The notes beneath the pieces were generated by a model that saw only the letters and a program-made list of their open reading frames with translations, was not told the origin of the DNA and made no database searches. Positions 9,068 to 17,932 of a DNA stretch of 49,949 nt are shown in pieces. The DNA comes from a bacterium (GTDB taxonomy: Bacteria; Auribacterota; Tritonobacteria; UBA1439). Positions within the stretch are counted from its first letter, which is position 1. Every line of letters starts with the position of its first letter. The DNA lies in NCBI GenBank assembly GCA_028716845.1, contig JAQUPF010000016.1, positions 1 through 49,949 of the forward strand. Direction: 5' to 3'. Position numbers and translations under genes: made by a program.

Positions 9068-11238
9068 GCCCCCCCTCCCCGCCCCTCCCCGCCGACCGCG
9101 TAGATGCGGACGTCGCCGCCCGCGTACGCGGTCCGGTACTCGCGCGCGAACGCCGCGAGCCCCGCCGGCGAGTACTTCTTCTTCTCGAGCGCGCCGACGT
9201 AGACGTACCGGACGGCGTGCCTGTCGAGCAGGTGCGCCACGTCGCGCTTCCGCGGCGCGTCGTAGATCCGCTTGATCTCCTCCGTCCGCTCCATGATGAG
9301 CCGCCAGCTCCAGTCACGCCAGAGCGACTCCTGGTTCCCCCAGCCGAGGACGGTCGGCCGGCCCCCGAACGTCGCCACGCGGCCGAAGAAGCTGTACGGG
9401 TCGCCGGTCGCCTCGAGGACCACCGCCCCGGGGGAAACGTTCCGGCGCACCCACATGATCGCCGCATACTCGTCCGGATGCCGGTGCCTGATGTAGGCCA
9501 TCCCGTCGAGCGTCGGCAGGTACGGCGAGGGGGAACCCCGCCCTCCCCGGAACCGCCCGCAGCGGTGCCAGGTGCCGAGCACCGGGTAGATGAGGGAGGC
9601 CGCCACGAGCGCGGCGAGCGCCGAGACCCAGGCCGCCCTCCACGCCCCCCGGAGCGCCCCGGTCACGGCGGCGGTCCCGGCGGCGAAGACGACCGAGAGG
9701 AGGATCCATGCCGTGAAGTAGAACTTGAAGACGGTGTTCTGCCGCTGGAGCCGCTCCGAGTAGAAGTCCTTCAGGTAGAACAGCTCGCAGCCGAGAAAGA
9801 TTCCCGCGCAGAGGAGGACGAGGATCAGGGCGAACGTCCGCCGGGGCGGCGAGGAGCCGGGGGCGGCGAGGAGCGCCGCCGCGGCCGCGAGGGCCCCGAG
9901 CGAGACGCCGGCCACGGCGCTCCCCGTCGCCGCCCAGCCGGCGGCGACACCCGCCGCGGCGAGGAGGAGCGAGACGGCGGCCCGCCCGCGGCGGCGCGCC
10001 TCCGCCGCGAGGAAACTCGCGGCGACGAAGCAGCCGAGGCCGTTGACGGTGAGGAAAGCGGGGAGCCGGGAGCGGCGGGCGGCGTCCACGAGCCGGATGT
10101 CGATCCCCGCGGCCGGCTCGAAGCGGAGCCGGAACGGGAGGAGGACGGCCACGCACAGCGCGGCGGCGAGCGCGCCCCAACGGACCCACGCCCCCGGCGG
10201 CGATGCGCCCGCCCGGGCGGCGCAGACGGCGGCCGCGGCGAGGAGCGCGGCGTAGAGCGGCAGGTCCCACGTGTTGAACATGAAGACCGTCCCGAGCGCG
10301 AGGCCGGTGAAGAGGCCGAGCGGGAGGAGGCCGGCGGGGAGCCGCCGCGACGCGCCGCCCTCCCCGCCCGCCGAGAGGATCGCGAGCGCCGCCGCGAGGA
10401 GCAGGAAGGCGAACGGCATGAACATGTAGTGCGGGTGGAGATCGCCGAGGAGGAAGCTGAAGAGCGGGAACTCGTGGATCGTGCCCGGGATGATCTCGCG
10501 GGAACCGCGGGCGAACATCTCGACCCACCAGTCCCGTCCCCCGAGCCCTCCCCCGAGCGCCCGGGCGAAGGCGCCGAGGTTGCCCAGGCCGAGGAGGAAG
10601 AGCGGCGCGAGGAGGGCGGCGCCGTACCGCTCCGTCAGGTTGTACCCCATGCTGAAGGCGGCGAGGCCGGCGAGCGGCACGACGGTCGCAACCGCGAGGT
10701 TGAAACCGGTCTCCGGGGCCGCGCCCGCCAGGCGCACGAGGGCGGCGAAGACGACGTAGCCGAAGTAGTAGTAGTTGACGGGGCTGCCGGCGAACCAGAG
10801 GTCCTGCGGCGGCATCCGGCCGTCCGCGAGGACCGCGTGGAGGAACATCATGTCCGCCTCCTTCTCCGCGACGGTGATGTCGGGCTTGTACGCCTGGATC
10901 AGGAGGGCGGCGGCGAAGAGGGCGAGGAAGAACGCCTGCTCGAAGAGGAGGAGGCGCTTCCGGCGGGCGATGAAGTCGCGCATCCCGGCGGCATGGAGCC
11001 GCCAGATGACCGCGCCGGCGAGGGCGTACAGGACGAGGAAGGAGGCGATCGAGGGGGTGTCGAGGGGGAAGAGGCCGAGGCTCGAGGCGAGCCAGGCGGC
11101 GTACGAAACGACGAGAAGGCCCGCCAGGCGTGCGAGGCCGATGCCGCGGTCGGGCAGGCCGCGGAACAGGGCGAAGCAGAGCGGCCAGCTCGCAAGCCCC
11201 AGGATCTCGATCGCCACAAGCCAGCGAAGGATCGTCAT
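9064..11238 (-). CDS. DUF2298 (Chlor_Arch_YYY) multi-pass membrane protein
   Basis: This 724-residue integral membrane protein is a stand-alone DUF2298 member. Diagnostic stretches are ADMMFLHAVL (~129), DLWFAGSPVNYYYFG (146-160), FPLFSFLLGDLHPHYMF (~265), FNTWDLPLYA and NTVFKFYFTAWILLS. A C-terminal soluble part contains IRHRHPDEYAAIMWVRRN and VRYVYVGALEKKKYSP. It is the first gene of the glycosylation operon, starting with ATG at 11238 and ending in an ATGA overlap with the GT2 gene. The family has a GT-C-like topology, and its members are often next to or fused with GT-C enzymes, as here. The biochemical activity is unknown and I do not assign one. Confidence 0.88.
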   Translation of the reverse strand: MTILRWLVAIEILGLASWPLCFALFRGLPDRGIGLARLAGLLVVSYAAWLASSLGLFPLDTPSIASFLVLYALAGAVIWRLHAAGMRDFIARRKRLLLFEQAFFLALFAAALLIQAYKPDITVAEKEADMMFLHAVLADGRMPPQDLWFAGSPVNYYYFGYVVFAALVRLAGAAPETGFNLAVATVVPLAGLAAFSMGYNLTERYGAALLAPLFLLGLGNLGAFARALGGGLGGRDWWVEMFARGSREIIPGTIHEFPLFSFLLGDLHPHYMFMPFAFLLLAAALAILSAGGEGGASRRLPAGLLPLGLFTGLALGTVFMFNTWDLPLYAALLAAAAVCAARAGASPPGAWVRWGALAAALCVAVLLPFRLRFEPAAGIDIRLVDAARRSRLPAFLTVNGLGCFVAASFLAAEARRRGRAAVSLLLAAAGVAAGWAATGSAVAGVSLGALAAAAALLAAPGSSPPRRTFALILVLLCAGIFLGCELFYLKDFYSERLQRQNTVFKFYFTAWILLSVVFAAGTAAVTGALRGAWRAAWVSALAALVAASLIYPVLGTWHRCGRFRGGRGSPSPYLPTLDGMAYIRHRHPDEYAAIMWVRRNVSPGAVVLEATGDPYSFFGRVATFGGRPTVLGWGNQESLWRDWSWRLIMERTEEIKRIYDAPRKRDVAHLLDRHAVRYVYVGALEKKKYSPAGLAAFAREYRTAYAGGDVRIYAVGGEGRGGGA

Positions 11239-11424
11239 GGAAGAGACACGCGCGCGCCAGCATTGTCTCCCAGATCACACCGCCAGTCAAGGTCGCCCGG
11301 CGGACGTGTCCCGGCGGAGGATGCGACCCGCGGATGGTCTCCGGGAATGGACGGCGAACGCGCGGCGCGGCGGCCGGGTGGCCGAAAGAGGGCGATGACG
11401 GGAGCATGATCCCGCATGCGGAGT

Positions 11425-11444
11425 GTCATCCGGGATCGGATGAC
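11425..11444 (-). terminator. Hairpin just downstream of the sulfatase-like gene
   Basis: A perfect 8-bp stem (GTCATCCG/CGGATGAC) with a GGAT loop lies about 10 bp after the stop of the gene at 11455-12990. There is no T-tract, so it is only a possible transcription end or mRNA 3' stabiliser. The rest of the 11239-11454 gap shows no gene. Confidence 0.35.
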
Positions 11445-11454
11445 CCCGCGTCAT

Positions 11455-12990
11455 CTACTGGATATAGCCGAGCGCCTTGAGGAAATCGGTCGTCTTCGCA
11501 TCGAGCGTGATCGTCTCCCCCGAAACATCACGCAGCATTCTCGCCTTCTGCTCGTCGATCTTGTTGTGGTGACGCAGGAGCGAGCGGAGATCGGAGACGA
11601 TGTCGGGCTTTTCCGAGGAGAGATCGACCTTCTCCCCTGGATCCTCAAGCAGATCATGGAGCCGGACAATCTCGACGACTTCCTCTTCATCCTCCGACCT
11701 GTCCAGCCGAAGCATGCGGGCGATCGAACGGAGAATTCCACGGCGCCTCCTCTCGATGCCGAAATAGGCATGATTCTCCTCAAAGGGACGGAGGATCACC
11801 AGCTTGTAGCGCTCGGTTCGCATAAAATCCTGGGCCCACGGATCGCCTCCGTATTCGTAGGATCGTATCTGCCGCCCCTTCCCGCGGATGAGGGAGCGCA
11901 TACTCCTGCCTTCGAACGACGGGGGCACGGGGAGTTCCAGCATGTCGAGCACGGTGGGTGCGAGATCAATGAGGGACACAAGGGCGTCCACACGGCGGCC
12001 GCGGGGCACGCCGTAGCCCCGCATGATGAGCGGCACCCGGGCAACCGTTTCGAACGGCTTGTTGTGCTCGAAATACCAGTCATGTTCCCCGAGGGACTCC
12101 CCGTGGTCGGTGGAGATGATCATGATCGTTCGACGGCGCATATCGGTTGCATCCAGATGCCGGGTTATCCTCCGGATCTGATCATTGACGAATCGTATCT
12201 CCCCGTCATATTGCGACACGTAGTGGTCCACATCGTGCGGCCGGCGCATGTGCCGTGCCGTATTTTCATATATGAATCCGAATAAGAACGGGGTGGGGCT
12301 TATCGGCGCCCATGCGCCGGTTCTGTAGAGACCGTCGTCCTCGAACATATCGTCATAGGGGGGCGGGGGTGTATAGGGGTAATGCGGATTCACATAGTGG
12401 ATCCAGGCGAATACCCTCTTCCCCATGTTCTTGTCAAGCCACGCGATGAGGTCGTCGGTGGCGGCGGCATCCCCCAGATGGTGGAGCTCGGGACTGTGAC
12501 CGTGGCCGGCGGAATAGGAGTTGTCGAAGTACCGGAAGCCTCGGTCGAGGCCCTGGCCCTCCGCGCCCACCCACTGATGATTGACGAACGCCGCGGTCTC
12601 GAAACCCCCGCCCTGCACGAGTTCCGCAAGCAGGGGCAACCGGGGGGGGAGTTTTTTGTCGACCAGCATCACCTTGTGGACTCGCGGATGGGTCGAGGTC
12701 ATCAGGGAGGGCAAAGAGGGCATGGTCCACAAACCGGGGGTGACGGCGTTTTCGAAGAGAACCCCCTCCGAAGCGAGACGGTCGATGTCGGGGCTGGTGG
12801 CGCGCAGATACCCGTAGCAGCCGAGGTGATCCGCGCGCATGGAATCCGCCGTGATCAGGATCACGTTGGGCCTGAACGTGCGCCAGTCCCGGATCCGGGC
12901 ATGCGCGATCAGGAGGGCGGCCATGCAGGCGGCGGCAATCGCGTAGAGGCGGACGGCGCGGCGCAGTCTTCCTCGGAGAAGTCTCATCAT
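11455..12990 (-). CDS. Sulfatase-fold (alkaline phosphatase superfamily) membrane-anchored hydrolase/transferase
   Basis: This 511-residue protein has an N-terminal membrane anchor (~12-30) followed by a sulfatase-fold domain. The metal ligand Asp lies in NVILITADSMRADHLGCYGY (Asp49), and the second metal site is TDHGESLGEHDWYFEHN. At the nucleophile position, where true sulfatases have the Cys/Ser-X-Pro-X-Arg formylglycine motif, this protein has Thr89 in LWTMPSLPS and no Arg. Thr at this position is known from phosphoglycerol and phosphoethanolamine transferases, so a phospho-transfer or phosphodiesterase activity on envelope glycans is more likely than sulfate ester hydrolysis. The gene lies between the GT-C cluster and the polysaccharide cluster and is transcribed divergently from the next radical SAM gene. 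The start is ATG at 12990, with an alternative ATG at 12987. Confidence 0.85.
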   Translation of the reverse strand: MMRLLRGRLRRAVRLYAIAAACMAALLIAHARIRDWRTFRPNVILITADSMRADHLGCYGYLRATSPDIDRLASEGVLFENAVTPGLWTMPSLPSLMTSTHPRVHKVMLVDKKLPPRLPLLAELVQGGGFETAAFVNHQWVGAEGQGLDRGFRYFDNSYSAGHGHSPELHHLGDAAATDDLIAWLDKNMGKRVFAWIHYVNPHYPYTPPPPYDDMFEDDGLYRTGAWAPISPTPFLFGFIYENTARHMRRPHDVDHYVSQYDGEIRFVNDQIRRITRHLDATDMRRRTIMIISTDHGESLGEHDWYFEHNKPFETVARVPLIMRGYGVPRGRRVDALVSLIDLAPTVLDMLELPVPPSFEGRSMRSLIRGKGRQIRSYEYGGDPWAQDFMRTERYKLVILRPFEENHAYFGIERRRRGILRSIARMLRLDRSEDEEEVVEIVRLHDLLEDPGEKVDLSSEKPDIVSDLRSLLRHHNKIDEQKARMLRDVSGETITLDAKTTDFLKALGYIQ

Positions 12991-13174
12991 GGCATTACCC
13001 GCGGCGGGCGGGCCGCTGCTGGCATTCCCTTGAACGGGCGCGGATGATCGCGGCGCGATTGATTGCTTTTCGCACCTTCATGTTACAACATCCCTCCGTC
13101 CGTCACAAGCCGATAATCCGCCCCTCCGCAATCCGCCTATACAACGCCGCGCCGTTGGTGCATAATCCTTGGCC

Positions 13175-14605
13175 ATGAAGGTGTTCCTCGGCAATCCCCC
13201 CTGGCGCAAGCCGGGCTTCTATGGCGTGCGGGCGGGCTCCCGCTGGCCCCACTTCGAGCACGAGTCGAGCCGCTACATGCCGTTCCCGTTCGGCCTCGCC
13301 TACGCGGCGGCGGTCCTCGAGCGCGACGGCTTCGAGGTGGCGCTCGTCGACGGCGTCGCCGAACGCATCGGCGACGAGGAGTACCTCGCCCGCCTGCGCG
13401 ATTTCTCACCCGACCTCGTCATCCACGAAATCTCCACGATCTCCATCGCGCAGGACATGCGCGTCATCGACCTGGTCCGGAGGGCCATGGGCGGGCGGCC
13501 CCGCGTCGCCGTCTGCGGCCTCCACGTCCACGCCTTCTCCCCGGCGTTCCTCGATGAGCACCGGCAGATCGACTTCTCGCTTATCGGCGAGTACGAGATG
13601 ACCGCCCTCGAGCTCGCCCGCTGCCTCGCCGCCGGCGGCGATCCGTCCCCGATCGCGGGCCTCGTCTTCCGCGGCGCCGACGGCGCCGCCCGCGCGAACC
13701 CGCGCCGGCCGCTCCTCCGCGACCTCGACTCCCTCCCGTGGCCCGCGCGCCGCCACCTGCCGATGACGAACTACTGCGACACCCCGGGCGGGATCCCCGA
13801 GCCGAGCGTCCAGATGTGGGCGAGCCGCGGCTGCCCGTTCCGCTGCACCTTCTGCGCCTGGCCGCAGATCGTCTACGGGAGCCACGACTACCGGGCGCGC
13901 GACCCGGTGAAGGTCGCCGAGGAGATGGAGCAGCTCGTGAAAGAGGCGGGCTTCCGATCGGTCTATTTCGACGACGATACCTTCAACATCGGAAAGCCCC
14001 GCATCCTCGCCCTCTGCGCGGAGATCAGGCGGCGCGGCATCGCCGTCCCCTGGGCGATCATGGCGCGGGCCGACCTGATGGACGAGGAGATGCTCCGGGC
14101 GCTCAAGGGGGCCGGCCTCCACGCCCTCAAGTACGGCGTCGAGTCGGTCGACCAGGAGATCCTCGACCGGTGCGGCAAGCAGATGGACATCCGGAGGACC
14201 GAGGCGATGATCCGGGCGACGCGCCGCCTCGGCATCCTCTACCACCTCACCTTCACCTTCGGCCTCCCCGGCGAGACGCGGGAGTCGATCCGGCGGAGCG
14301 TGGACTGGTGCCTCCGGATGGACCCCGACACCGTCCAGTTCTCCCTCACCACCCCGTTCCCCGGCAGCCGCTTCTACGAGGAGATGGCGCGCGAGGGGCG
14401 GATCGTCTGCAGGGACTGGGAGAAGTACGACGGCTACTTCCACTGCGTGGTGAACACCGAGCGGCTGAGCGCCCGCGAACTCGAGGAGGAGCGGAACGCC
14501 GCCGTCCGCAGGTGGAATGCGCATGCCGCCGGCAGGCGGGAGGGGCGGCGCGGGCCGCTCGCCTGGGTCCTCCGCGCCCTCAAGAAGGCGACGGCACGCT
14601 CCTAG
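13175..14605 (+). CDS. B12-binding-domain radical SAM protein
   Basis: This 476-residue protein has an N-terminal cobalamin-binding Rossmann-like domain (KVFLGNPPW to ~150, with GLAYAAAVLERDGFEVALVD) and a radical SAM TIM-barrel. The [4Fe-4S] cysteine motif is CPFRCTFC within MWASRGCPFRCTFCAWPQ (~218-232). GVESVDQEILDRCGKQ and FTFGLPGETRESIRRSVDWC are typical of the BchE/MiaB-like B12-radical SAM group. The ATG at 13175 is preferred over TTG at 13169 because homologous proteins start at this beta strand. A CATAAT box sits only 9 bp upstream of the ATG, too close for a normal leader. Substrate is unknown; methylation or rearrangement of a lipid or glycan is plausible in this neighbourhood. The gene is convergent with the next gene, with a 30-bp gap. 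Confidence 0.9.
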   Translation: MKVFLGNPPWRKPGFYGVRAGSRWPHFEHESSRYMPFPFGLAYAAAVLERDGFEVALVDGVAERIGDEEYLARLRDFSPDLVIHEISTISIAQDMRVIDLVRRAMGGRPRVAVCGLHVHAFSPAFLDEHRQIDFSLIGEYEMTALELARCLAAGGDPSPIAGLVFRGADGAARANPRRPLLRDLDSLPWPARRHLPMTNYCDTPGGIPEPSVQMWASRGCPFRCTFCAWPQIVYGSHDYRARDPVKVAEEMEQLVKEAGFRSVYFDDDTFNIGKPRILALCAEIRRRGIAVPWAIMARADLMDEEMLRALKGAGLHALKYGVESVDQEILDRCGKQMDIRRTEAMIRATRRLGILYHLTFTFGLPGETRESIRRSVDWCLRMDPDTVQFSLTTPFPGSRFYEEMAREGRIVCRDWEKYDGYFHCVVNTERLSARELEEERNAAVRRWNAHAAGRREGRRGPLAWVLRALKKATARS

Positions 14606-14635
14606 CGCCGCCGCCTTTGCGCGCGACCTCCCTCC

Positions 14636-15487
14636 CTATCTCCTCCTGGCGCAGGCGATGACATTCTTATGCGGCACCCCGCTGCGCCGGTATTCCCGCA
14701 CAAAATGATCCGACCAGATGAAGCCCGCCCGGTCAAGGATCGCCTGCAGCGTGGCCTCCGTGAAGAAGTGGAAATGATCCCTGTCCCCGAAATCATGCAG
14801 GAGCGGGGTCTCGATGATAATCAGGCCGCCCGGCCCGGCCATTCTCCGCAACATTCGCAGCACGCGCAACGGATCGGCGAGGTGCTCTATCACATGCGAC
14901 ATGACGATCAGATGGAACGTCTTGCAGGGAAACCAAAAATCCTCAATCATGCCCTGCAGAATGCGTAATCCGCGCGCGCGTCCCTCGCGCACCATATCCG
15001 CACCGATCTCAACCCCCACGACCTCCCACCCCCGCCGGGCGAGCAGTTCAATCTGCCTCCCCTCGGCGCACCCGACCTCCAGCGCACGCCTCCCGGGACC
15101 GGCAACCGCCTCGAAGCCGGGGAGGAACCGATCGAAAATTTCGTTCCTGTCGTTCTCCCATGCGTCATCCCATGTCCGCCCGTCGGCGCACCCGAAGAAC
15201 GCCCTGCGCTGCTCGATATACCCCTCCACGTACCTGTCGTGCAGCCGCCGGCGGGTCGGTATGTCCTTGGCAAACACCATCGCGCAAACGTCGCAGCGTG
15301 CATAGGTGTAATGGTAGCTCCTCCCATGATCCCTGATTCGATAGCTGCCGCAGACGGGGCACGACAGCCCGAGGAACTGCCGTTTGATCAGGCGGTAATC
15401 CTCCAGCAGGAGGGCGCCCCACGCCGGGCGGCGGCGGGCGCATGGAACCTCGTCGGGACGGCGCACCGGATCAATCTCAGCACACAT
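14636..15487 (-). CDS. SAM-dependent methyltransferase with N-terminal zinc ribbon
   Basis: In this 283-residue protein, residues ~40-70 carry a CxxC...CxxC zinc-ribbon-like pair (CPVCGS and CDVCAMVF). The class I methyltransferase core follows: motif I ALEVGCAEGRQ, VVGVEIGADMV, LIVMSHVIEHLADP and PGGLIIIETP. Proteins of this type are common in surface-polysaccharide clusters, where they methylate a terminal sugar or act on an exported glycan. It is the last gene of the minus-strand polysaccharide operon, 48 bp after the GT4 gene. GC content falls somewhat from here to about 16700, as often seen in envelope loci that exchange horizontally. Confidence 0.88.
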   Translation of the reverse strand: MCAEIDPVRRPDEVPCARRRPAWGALLLEDYRLIKRQFLGLSCPVCGSYRIRDHGRSYHYTYARCDVCAMVFAKDIPTRRRLHDRYVEGYIEQRRAFFGCADGRTWDDAWENDRNEIFDRFLPGFEAVAGPGRRALEVGCAEGRQIELLARRGWEVVGVEIGADMVREGRARGLRILQGMIEDFWFPCKTFHLIVMSHVIEHLADPLRVLRMLRRMAGPGGLIIIETPLLHDFGDRDHFHFFTEATLQAILDRAGFIWSDHFVREYRRSGVPHKNVIACARRR

Positions 15488-15535
15488 GCGGCATGTTCCC
15501 GGGCACGCGACGGGTCCCGCCTTGTGCAGGGGCGG

Positions 15536-16675
15536 TCATCCGCGCACCCTCCGTTCCGCGACGTATGTGATGACCTTCACCAGTTCGTCACCCATCGCGC
15601 GGTGACAGTACCTTTCCGCGACCTTCTCGCGCGCCTGCGCCCCCATTCGCTCTCTGAGCGCCGGGTCCTCCACAAGCAGCCGCAGTCCAGAGATGAATTC
15701 ATCACGCCCTGATGCCAGGAAACCCTCCACACCGTCGTTGATGATGGCACGGACCTCGCCGAATCTGCTTGCAACGGTGGGGATTCCCATCGCCATATAT
15801 TCGAAGAGCTTGGTCGGACTCTTGCACTTCATCCATTCGGCATTCTCCCGGTCCGGAATGAGCGGGAGGAGGCCGATGTGCACGCGCTCGAGGGATTCTG
15901 GCATGCGGTCCGGCTCTATCCATCCCGGGAACTCCACCCCCCCGATCCCCTCGCTGCCCGCGTACTCCCGCACCCTCCCCATCCATGCCCCGTCCCCGGC
16001 GATGATGAAGCGCAGCGTAGGATGGAGCCGCCGCACCATCGAGTAGCAGTCGAGGGCGAAGCACAGGTTCTCATACAGCACCTTCCCCCAGACCTTCCCG
16101 TTCCACATGATCGTCAGGGGAGAGTCCGGCGGCCGGCGCTTTCTCTTGAATCGGTCCGCGTCGACCCCCGTGGAAATGAGGAACGAGGAGGCGTTGTACG
16201 AACGCATCAGGGCGAGGAGAGGCGAGGTGGAGGCCACGCAGGCGTCCGCCCGCCGTGCGACCGCGGCGGTGATCGGCTCCATCCCCGTCGCGCCGAAGAG
16301 CGCCCTGTTGAGGAAATCCCTCCCGAAAAACGGCGAGCGGTCGAGATCCCAGTCATCGTAGTCCAGGATGAACCGATTGATGCCGAGCCGCTTGAGGAGG
16401 AAGGGTGCCGCGGCATGCCAGTGCGCCTTCTGCGTGTAGAGGATCGCATCCCGCATCGGGAAGAGCCGCGCGAGGGCCCTTCCGGTCTGGATGCATTTCT
16501 CCCGGTCGCCGAGGCGAAGCATCCCGTCATCCTTCACCCACGGTGAGAAGTTCTCCTGGAAGGTGAGCACCTCGGCGTCGAAGCCCCGCCCCCGGAGAAT
16601 GGCGGCGAAGTTGTAACAACGGACCCTGGAATAGGCCATCTGCCTGCCGTGGATGGAGATGAAGACAACCTTCAT
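15536..16675 (-). CDS. GT4-family glycosyltransferase
   Basis: This 379-residue GT-B fold enzyme has an N-terminal half starting MKVVFISIHGRQMAYSRVR and a C-terminal nucleotide-sugar domain. The latter contains LTIMWNGKVWGK, FIIAGDGAWMGR, VEFPGWIEPDRMPE and the GT4-type SPTKLFEYMAMGIPTVAS, whose Glu contacts the donor. The start ATG at 16675 is chosen because the upstream in-frame sequence merely overlaps the previous gene's end. Role: cytoplasmic addition of a sugar to the growing surface polysaccharide. It sits 13 bp after the SPASM radical SAM gene and 48 bp before the methyltransferase, clearly in one operon. Donor and acceptor are unknown. Confidence 0.9.
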   Translation of the reverse strand: MKVVFISIHGRQMAYSRVRCYNFAAILRGRGFDAEVLTFQENFSPWVKDDGMLRLGDREKCIQTGRALARLFPMRDAILYTQKAHWHAAAPFLLKRLGINRFILDYDDWDLDRSPFFGRDFLNRALFGATGMEPITAAVARRADACVASTSPLLALMRSYNASSFLISTGVDADRFKRKRRPPDSPLTIMWNGKVWGKVLYENLCFALDCYSMVRRLHPTLRFIIAGDGAWMGRVREYAGSEGIGGVEFPGWIEPDRMPESLERVHIGLLPLIPDRENAEWMKCKSPTKLFEYMAMGIPTVASRFGEVRAIINDGVEGFLASGRDEFISGLRLLVEDPALRERMGAQAREKVAERYCHRAMGDELVKVITYVAERRVRG

Positions 16676-16688
16676 GCTGACTCTATGA

Positions 16689-17891
16689 TCAGCCGGCACG
16701 CCTCCCCGGCCCTCTCCGCGCCGCCGGGTCATTCAGATACCCGGCATAGCGCCTATGGATGGACGTATTGAGGCACCAGTTGTCGCAGATCCTCGCGCAG
16801 GCGATCCTCGCAAAATAGCGGTCGGATTTCGGCAGCCGCAGGGCCCGCTCCCTGAACCCGTCGTAGCGCCGTGAAAACCATATCCGGCTGAAACGCTCCT
16901 CAAAGATATTGCCGAGCGGATTCCTGTCCGCCTTGCAGCACGGCACCACGTTCCCGTTCGCGAGGACCCTGCAGGCCGCCCACCCGATGTAGCAGGGGAT
17001 CGTGTCGATGACGTCCGAGTGGTAGATCCCCTCGGCGGCACGGCTGTTCCGCAGCTTGGAGAGGACATCGTCGAAGATCACGATGTTCCCCTGGTGCTCC
17101 CCGAGCACGGGGGCATGCTCCTTCCGTGTCTCCTCCATGGTTCGGACGACCGCCTGTATCTGCTCCCCCGTGAGCAGGAGCCCCCGCAAGTTCGCCGATT
17201 CGACATCCGTGGTCTGCCACCAGATGTTGTTGACGCCGATCTCCGCCGCCAGCCGGACCGCGTTCCCGATGTCCTCATAATTGAGGGCGGATATGACGTA
17301 GGCAATGATGAGCTCGGGCTCCGCAGGGGCATGCCGGGCGCCCGCGAACAGCCGCATCAGATCCACTACCTTGGCGAAGGTCTCCTCCGTCGCCCCGGGA
17401 TGTGTCGCCGCGTACACCGCGGGAGACCCGGCCCAGAGGTTGACGCAGAGCTGGCTCAGCATCCCCCCGGCGATGCGACGCACCATCTCACCGGTCGCCG
17501 CCGTCAGATTCGTCATGAGAAGAACCTCGAGCCCCCTCGCCGAGGTGTGCTCCAGGATGCGGACGATATCCCTGTGGAGGAGCGGGTCACCGCCCCCGCT
17601 GTAGATGATCTTCCGGACCCCCATCGAGGCGGCCTCGTCGATGAGGGCGCGGACCCGTTCGAAGGGCAGTTCGTGGGCGCCGTCCCAGTGCGGGAGGACC
17701 TCGTCGGGGCGGAGGAGCGGCGAGCGGTGCCAGCAGGAGATGCACCGCAGCGTGCACCTGTTCGTAAGGTCGATGTAAAGCTCCTCGGGGCCGCAAAACG
17801 CCCGCGAGCCGTGGCGGATACCGCGGAGGATTGGATCCGTCCCGCGGGGCGCCGCCAGCAGCCTCCGCAACATGCCGCGCACTTTTCCCAT
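16689..17891 (-). CDS. Radical SAM/SPASM domain protein
   Basis: In this 400-residue protein, residues ~40-260 hold the radical SAM core with the cluster motif CTLRCISC in DLTNRCTLRCISCWHRSP, and IIYSGGGDPLLH as the GGE-like strand. A C-terminal SPASM-type region has cysteines in CYIGWAACRVLANGNVVPCC and CARICDNWC, likely binding auxiliary Fe-S clusters. SPASM proteins modify peptides or, in polysaccharide loci, sugar-related substrates; the substrate is not evident. The start ATG at 17891 is 41 bp after the stop of the ABC ATPase gene; the in-frame sequence upstream overlaps that gene in another frame and is not coding. It is followed 13 bp later by the GT4 gene. Confidence 0.88.
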   Translation of the reverse strand: MGKVRGMLRRLLAAPRGTDPILRGIRHGSRAFCGPEELYIDLTNRCTLRCISCWHRSPLLRPDEVLPHWDGAHELPFERVRALIDEAASMGVRKIIYSGGGDPLLHRDIVRILEHTSARGLEVLLMTNLTAATGEMVRRIAGGMLSQLCVNLWAGSPAVYAATHPGATEETFAKVVDLMRLFAGARHAPAEPELIIAYVISALNYEDIGNAVRLAAEIGVNNIWWQTTDVESANLRGLLLTGEQIQAVVRTMEETRKEHAPVLGEHQGNIVIFDDVLSKLRNSRAAEGIYHSDVIDTIPCYIGWAACRVLANGNVVPCCKADRNPLGNIFEERFSRIWFSRRYDGFRERALRLPKSDRYFARIACARICDNWCLNTSIHRRYAGYLNDPAARRGPGRRAG

Positions 17892-17932
17892 GGCAGACCC
17901 CGCAGCGTGCGGAACCAGGCGGATCGCCGCCC

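Noticed and set aside
13138-13174. Divergent promoter for the radical SAM gene (TATACA/CATAAT)
   Set aside because: Neither box has a matching -35, and CATAAT is only 9 bp from the ATG, so it is too weak to list as a promoter.
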